Shown in pieces: positions 7,205 to 10,595 of a DNA stretch of 10,595 bases. Within the stretch, counting starts at the first letter, position 1; every line of letters starts with the position of its first letter. The position numbers were made by a program, and so were the translations under genes. The stretch is from Planctomycetaceae bacterium (lineage in GTDB: Bacteria > Planctomycetota > Planctomycetia > Planctomycetales > Planctomycetaceae): NCBI GenBank assembly GCA_016795125.1, contig JAEUIG010000393.1, forward strand, positions 1 through 10,595, read 5' to 3'. Below the pieces are notes generated by a model, which was not told where the DNA came from, ran no database searches, and saw nothing but the letters and a program-made list of their open reading frames with translations.

Positions 7205-7252
7205 CGAGGCGACTCCAGAGGCTGATTCTGATCGCGTCGGAACCTGCTCGAG

Positions 7253-9040
7253 ATGTTGAATTCCGTGATTCGTAAGCGTAGCGCGTGGGCGTGGCGGCGG
7301 TACGCAGCGTGCGTGTCGGTCGCGGTCTGGCTGGCCGCAGGGCCGTCGTCGTTGCCGGGCGCCGACCAGGCGTCGATCAAGCAGGCGGTGGCAAAGGGGG
7401 GGGCGTTCCTGCGTGGAGCGGCAGGAGAGCAGACTCCGGGACTGCGGAGCCTTGTGGCGCTGGCGCTGTTCAAGGCAGGTGAGCCGCCCAACTCTCCGAT
7501 CATCGCCGGCGTGGTGACGTCGATCCAGCAGAAGATCACCGACGGCGCTTACCACCCGCAGCACTCGCTGGTGCAGTATCAGAATTACGAGGCGGGCATC
7601 GATGCGGCCCTGCTGGCAGACATCGGCGGCGAGGTCGAGCCGGGCACGGAGCATCCCTACGTCGGCGAACTGGGCGCGATCTCGGCGTATCTCGTGTCGC
7701 AGCAACTGGCGAACGGGGGATGGGACTACCCGCCCGGGCACCCCCGCGGCGTTCTGGGAGACACCAGCGTCGTGCAGTATGCGCTGCTGGGCTTGTGGGC
7801 CGCCTCCCGGAGCGGGGTGAAAATCGATTCGCGGGTGTGGTCGAAGGCGATTCAATGGCACGTCTCTCAGCAGGAGCGCGACGGCGGTTTCACGTACGTC
7901 CCCGGAACGACCCAGGGGCACAGCGAGGGCAATTCGACGCTGAACATGACGATCAACGCGCTGGGGAGCACGTACATCGGCCTGATGCAGCTATCGCCGG
8001 GGCGCCCGCTGCCGGCGCTCAAGAATCCGGTCATTGAGCAGACGCCCGAAGTCGTGGAGGAGAAGAAATTCGGCGTGCTGGAGAAAGTCGACCTGGATCA
8101 GCTGCCCGGCCAGCCGCGGGACGAAGAGCCGCGTGCGAACATCCCACCGGCGACCGACAAGCTGATTTCGCAGGCGTATGACTGGCTGGTGCCGCGCTTC
8201 GCGCCGGAGAATCCGAGCCAAATCTACGGCGCGTACTACTACTACTCGCTGGAGCGATTCGCGGCGCTGGCCGATGTGGAGATGATCGGTGAGCAGCACT
8301 GGTTCGACGTGTGCGCGGACTCCCTGCTCTCCAAGCAGGAGAGTGACGGCAGCTGGAAACTGGCGACGACGCTGACTCCGGCGATGGATACGTCGTTCGC
8401 TGTTCTGTTTCTGACTCGCTCCACTGCGAAGATTCTGAAGCGGACGGTCCCGGTCGATCCGATTGGCGGCGGCCTGCTGTCAGGTGGCCGCGGCGGGCTG
8501 GGAGGCACGGCCGAGCCGGGTACCAAAAAGCCGGTTGGCGCTCTCGACGAGCTGCTGGCGTCGCTGGACTCGGCGGGAGACCTGGAGGTGGCCGACGTGC
8601 AGGACGCGTTTGTCGAGCAGGTCCAGGTGGGAGACCGGAACGCTTTGATCGGCCAGACCGATCTGCTGATCAAGTATGTGCGGCACGCCAATCCGGAGAT
8701 TCGCCGGACGGCCGTCTGGGCGCTGGGGCGGACGGACAGCCTGAGCCTCGGCCGCTACCTGATCGACGCGCTCGACGATCCAGACCTCGGGGTCGTCGTT
8801 GAGGCGCGCAACGCGCTCTGCTGGCTGGCGCGCCGGCCGAACGGGCTGGGAGAAGCGGGTGATCCGCTGGAGTCGATCCCGCCGGATGCCAACGAAGAAC
8901 AGCAGGGGGCGGCGGTCACGGCCTGGCGGATGGACCTGCTGAAGCGCTGGGGCCGCTGGTACCTGCAGAACCGTCCTTACGCCGATCGGGGGGACGACTT
9001 CGAGGCGGCGCTGCTGGAGAAGCTGGCGGCGGCGATCTGA
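7253..9040 (+). CDS. Secreted prenyltransferase/squalene-oxidase-repeat protein with C-terminal HEAT-like repeats
   Basis: The protein has 595 residues. The N-terminus has a basic stretch (RKRSAWAWRRY, 7-17), a hydrophobic core (18-30) and a possible signal-peptidase site near GA|DQ (36-38), so export is likely. Residues about 40-395 hold alpha/alpha-barrel-like repeats with QW-type motifs: ANGGWDYP (153-160), QERDGGFTYV (207-216) and KQESDGSWK (361-369). Residues about 466-526 (KYVRHANPEIRRTAVWALGR, then DALDDPDLGVVVEARNALCWLAR) are two HEAT-like repeats. A glycine-rich linker lies at 404-419. The DXDD motif of squalene-hopene cyclases is not visible, so cyclase activity is unlikely and a binding or scaffold role is more plausible. 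From family knowledge, such proteins are numerous in planctomycetes and uncharacterised. It is divergent from the GT-C gene and convergent with the lipoprotein gene. Confidence 0.88.
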   Translation: MLNSVIRKRSAWAWRRYAACVSVAVWLAAGPSSLPGADQASIKQAVAKGGAFLRGAAGEQTPGLRSLVALALFKAGEPPNSPIIAGVVTSIQQKITDGAYHPQHSLVQYQNYEAGIDAALLADIGGEVEPGTEHPYVGELGAISAYLVSQQLANGGWDYPPGHPRGVLGDTSVVQYALLGLWAASRSGVKIDSRVWSKAIQWHVSQQERDGGFTYVPGTTQGHSEGNSTLNMTINALGSTYIGLMQLSPGRPLPALKNPVIEQTPEVVEEKKFGVLEKVDLDQLPGQPRDEEPRANIPPATDKLISQAYDWLVPRFAPENPSQIYGAYYYYSLERFAALADVEMIGEQHWFDVCADSLLSKQESDGSWKLATTLTPAMDTSFAVLFLTRSTAKILKRTVPVDPIGGGLLSGGRGGLGGTAEPGTKKPVGALDELLASLDSAGDLEVADVQDAFVEQVQVGDRNALIGQTDLLIKYVRHANPEIRRTAVWALGRTDSLSLGRYLIDALDDPDLGVVVEARNALCWLARRPNGLGEAGDPLESIPPDANEEQQGAAVTAWRMDLLKRWGRWYLQNRPYADRGDDFEAALLEKLAAAI

Positions 9041-9047
9041 TCGTTCT

Positions 9048-9075
9048 CACCGCAGAGTGCGCGGAGAACGCAGAG
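9048..9075. repeat. Solo copy of the CGCAGAG-type 9-nt-period repeat
   Basis: These 28 bases start with CACCGCAGAG and match the left arm of the hairpin element (322-349) at 24 of 28 positions. The 9-nt period is clear (CGCAGAGTG, CGCGGAGAA, CGCAGAGCA). No matching inverted arm is found in the 82 bp that follow, so this looks like a half or decayed element. It begins 8 bp after the stop of the upstream gene, in the spacer between convergent genes. Confidence 0.7.
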
Positions 9076-9157
9076 CAACGGGTTGTTTTGGAGCGTTCTT
9101 CGAATCAAACCGGGGGCTGACGCCGCCCGGCTCACCGCACAATGTGACTGAGGCCCT

Positions 9158-9583
9158 TCAGCCGCCGACCTGGGAGTGGGAACGGAAGCTGCGCGCCCGG
9201 TCCATCAGTCGGTCTTCGACGTCCAGTTGCGGGTCTCGCGGCTGCATCCGGTAGACGAAATCGTGCCGGTTCGTGACGCGGAACGGCAGCAGATTGTCGG
9301 CGAAGAACTCGATCGGGAAGACCTGGTACCAGGGCGGGGCCACCGGCTGCTTGACGACGAGCGTTTCGTAGCCGGGAGCGGACAGCGTGATCTCCCGCGT
9401 CCCGTAGTAGAGGAAGTCGGTGGAGACGGGCGTCGGTCCGAGTCGTTCGCCGTCGACTTCCACCAGCGCTCCCGGGGGATCGGTGCGAATGGTCATCCGC
9501 CGGTGCACGCAGCCGCTCTCCGTGCCGGCGATCGCCAGCAGGAGCGCAATGACGGCAACGGGATGGAGACGCCGGACCGGCAT
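9158..9583 (-). CDS. PEGA-domain lipoprotein
   Basis: The protein has 141 residues from ATG 9581-9583. It has a short basic n-region (MPVRRLHP), a hydrophobic core (9-20) and a lipidation site candidate TESGC with Cys25. The residue at -3 is Glu, which departs from the usual Leu-type lipobox. Residues 30-80 are a PEGA domain: a short beta strand, DPPGALVEVDG (35-45), LGPTPVSTDF (48-57) and GYETLVV (71-77). A conserved tail follows (APPWYQVFPIEFF, 82-94). PEGA domains are small beta folds of surface or envelope proteins, and the lipoprotein is expected in the outer or inner membrane leaflet. An upstream ATG at 9647-9649 would add 22 proline-rich residues that spoil the signal peptide, so 9583 is preferred. 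A promoter is seen at 9665-9693. The 3' end converges on the prenyltransferase-like gene. Confidence 0.85.
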   Translation of the reverse strand: MPVRRLHPVAVIALLLAIAGTESGCVHRRMTIRTDPPGALVEVDGERLGPTPVSTDFLYYGTREITLSAPGYETLVVKQPVAPPWYQVFPIEFFADNLLPFRVTNRHDFVYRMQPRDPQLDVEDRLMDRARSFRSHSQVGG

Positions 9584-9664
9584 GAGGCATGGGGACGCAT
9601 GTGCCGGGCGCGGAGGCGGTCGCCGCATAGGCGTTGCCGCCGCGGGCACGAGGACGGGGGGCGG

Positions 9665-9693
9665 ATTCTAGGCAGAGCGGCAGAATGTGCCAA
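9665..9693 (-). promoter_or_regulatory. Sigma70-like promoter for the PEGA lipoprotein gene
   Basis: On the minus strand TTGGCA (9688-9693) and TAGAAT (9665-9670) match TTGACA and TATAAT at 5 of 6 positions each, with an exact 17-bp spacer. Transcription would start near 9658, giving a leader of about 75 nt before the chosen ATG and placing the longer alternative start (9649) almost at the 5' end. This is the clearest promoter in the window. Confidence 0.6.
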
Positions 9694-9708
9694 GACGAAT
9701 CAGGCGTC

Positions 9709-9731
9709 AAAAAACCGCGGAATTCTGCGGT
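9709..9731 (-). terminator. Hairpin plus T-tract on the minus strand (terminator-like) or operator palindrome
   Basis: The near-palindrome ACCGCGGAATTCTGCGGT (9714-9731, 16 of 18 positions symmetric) reads on the minus strand as a GC-rich stem with AATT at the loop, followed by five T residues (6 with the stem base). That is the form of an intrinsic terminator for leftward transcription. It lies 15 bp upstream of the -35 of the lipoprotein promoter, so it could shield that gene. No minus-strand gene was recognised to its right, so it may end an unseen short RNA or antisense transcript. As an alternative, the palindrome could be a binding site for a dimeric regulator. Confidence 0.45.
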
Positions 9732-9815
9732 CGATGAGCGATCAGGCCGCGAGAGATGCTGCTCATCTCACGCGCGGTCCTGTCGTCGAAGTTCGCGGCC
9801 GAACGAGCGCCGGCG

Positions 9816-9844
9816 TCGTCATCGTCAGAACGCGCCGGTAGGAT
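9816..9844 (+). promoter_or_regulatory. Candidate promoter for the orphan beta-sandwich gene
   Basis: On the plus strand TCGTCA (9816-9821) and TAGGAT (9839-9844) each match the sigma70 consensus at 4 of 6 positions with a 17-bp spacer. Transcription would start near 9851, about 42 nt before the ATG at 9893. Chance matches of this quality are common. Confidence 0.3.
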
Positions 9845-9880
9845 GGGGACACCTGGTGGAGACAACGGGAAATACGAACC

Positions 9881-9884
9881 GGAG
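9881..9884 (+). promoter_or_regulatory. Shine-Dalgarno (GGAG) for the gene at 9893
   Basis: GGAG sits 8 nt before the ATG at 9893, a suitable spacing. It is the only clear Shine-Dalgarno at any start in this window and supports 9893 as the true start. Confidence 0.6.
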
Positions 9885-9892
9885 CAAGGCTG

Positions 9893-10582
9893 ATGCCGCT
9901 GTATCGTGAGACGTTTGATGACGGCCCCGGGGGCTGGCATGGCTGGATCAGCAACTCGGGCGGGCCGAGGGGGCTGGAGCAGCGGGACGGGTGCGTGATT
10001 TCGCGCAGCCCGTGGTGGATCGACTACAACCACGCGCCGCCGGGGGCGGGGTACATGAACCTGTTGTTCATGATCCTGACGCGCGGCTCGCCGGGCGAAC
10101 ATCTGCGGGAGGTCTCCGGGCCGAACCGGTTCGTCGCCAGCGGATTCGGGACCGACTTTACGAACGCGAGGCTCACGCTGCGCATGAAGGGCGAACTGCT
10201 CACCCAAGGGACGAAACTGCATCTGCTTGTGCAGGGCGTGCACGGCGGAATCTGCACCGGGTGGATTCTGACGGGGCAGTCGTTCGAAGTGACGCCGGAG
10301 TGGTCCGAGCAGACGGTGACCTGCGTGCCGGACGAGAGCCAGTGGACGTGCCTGGGGAGCCGGCATGACCGCGCCGACTACTACGGACGTACGCCGCTGA
10401 AGACCGTGCTGGCTGACTCGAACGCTGACATTCTGCTGGTGCTCTATCCGCTCGATGTCCAGCCGATGGGGCCGATCGCCGGCGATCCGCACCATCTGCG
10501 GCCGGAGAAGGATTACCCGGTGTGGCGCAGCAAGCTGCCGGAGGGTTACGTGATGCTGGACGAGGTACGAATTGAGAAGTGA
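9893..10582 (+). CDS. Unrecognised cytosolic protein with beta-sandwich (lectin/CBM-like) character
   Basis: The protein has 229 residues with no signal peptide and no membrane segment. It opens with LYRETFDDGPGGWHGW (3-18), a pattern resembling the first strand of concanavalin-A-like or carbohydrate-binding beta-sandwiches. Alternating strands such as ARLTLRMKGEL (92-102) and TKLHLLVQG (107-115) follow. It ends with GYVMLDEVRI (218-227), the closing strand often seen in such domains. The segment SPWWIDYNHAPPGAGYMNLLF (39-59) is rich in aromatics and could line a ligand site. No catalytic motif was recognised. The start is supported by GGAG 8 nt upstream. The stop lies 13 bp from the window end, so a downstream partner cannot be seen. 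It may be a whole planctomycete-specific family, but that is only an impression. The beta-sandwich reading is inference from strand patterns. Confidence 0.75.
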   Translation: MPLYRETFDDGPGGWHGWISNSGGPRGLEQRDGCVISRSPWWIDYNHAPPGAGYMNLLFMILTRGSPGEHLREVSGPNRFVASGFGTDFTNARLTLRMKGELLTQGTKLHLLVQGVHGGICTGWILTGQSFEVTPEWSEQTVTCVPDESQWTCLGSRHDRADYYGRTPLKTVLADSNADILLVLYPLDVQPMGPIAGDPHHLRPEKDYPVWRSKLPEGYVMLDEVRIEK

Positions 10583-10595
10583 GGATTCAGGATTC

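Larger units (their letters stand above)
6977..7252. other. Divergent intergenic region between the GT-C and prenyltransferase-like genes
   Basis: These 276 bp separate two divergent genes. They contain the candidate leftward promoter (7046-7074) and the rightward TATAAT (7199-7204). There is also a short CCCGC/GCGGG inverted repeat around 7171-7189. No RNA gene, small protein with a convincing start, or 9-nt-period repeat was seen. Confidence 0.5.

Noticed and set aside
9048..9075. CRISPR-like short repeat
   Set aside because: The units are a 9-nt tandem period inside one 28-bp stretch, with no repeat-spacer array of regular length. It fits the intergenic hairpin family.
9647..9649. Upstream ATG for the PEGA lipoprotein gene
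   Set aside because: It would add 22 proline-rich residues before a classic lipoprotein signal, and it lies only about 9 nt from the predicted transcription start. The ATG at 9581-9583 gives a normal signal peptide.

Overview
The window looks like a chromosomal segment of a high-GC planctomycete (class Planctomycetia). This rests on recognising several protein families by their sequence. They are a secreted prenyltransferase/squalene-oxidase-repeat protein with HEAT-like repeats, a PEGA-domain lipoprotein ending in a PPWYQVFP-type segment, and a cytosolic orphan with beta-sandwich character. The gene spacers also carry repeats built on a 9-nt period. No database search was possible, so the assignment to genus is open. 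No rRNA, tRNA, CRISPR array, transposase or integrase was seen.

Layout. Bases 1-3781 hold surface-glycan genes. A class I SAM methyltransferase (minus, its 3' end cut off by the window start) lies downstream of a family 2 glycosyltransferase on the same strand. The glycosyltransferase is divergent from a CmcI-type (cephalosporin hydroxylase-like) methyltransferase on the plus strand. That gene converges on a two-gene minus-strand unit of a very large GT-C-like membrane glycosyltransferase (1062 aa) followed by a Wzx-like polysaccharide flippase (479 aa). The two are separated by one TAG and two codons, and they share a reading frame.

Bases 6977-7252 are a divergent promoter region. The plus-strand prenyltransferase-like secreted protein follows (7253-9040). 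It converges on the PEGA lipoprotein (minus, 9158-9583). A second divergent region (9584-9892) holds a good sigma70-like promoter for the lipoprotein, a minus-strand hairpin with a T-tract, and a candidate promoter plus a Shine-Dalgarno for the last gene (9893-10582).

Functionally, the left two thirds read as a small cell-surface polysaccharide or lipid-linked-sugar locus. The GT2 enzyme and the two methyltransferases would build or decorate a glycan in the cytoplasm. The flippase would move a lipid-linked intermediate across the membrane, and the GT-C protein would transfer sugar on the outer face. The right third is typical planctomycete envelope and housekeeping material with no evident link to the glycan genes.

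The main points for a second look are the GT-C protein, the same-frame stop between it and the flippase, the 9-nt-period repeats in three gene spacers, and the minus-strand terminator-like hairpin upstream of the lipoprotein promoter. The GT-C protein has its candidate catalytic H-D-G loop some 410 residues in, behind a long membrane extension, and it ends in a beta-rich tail.
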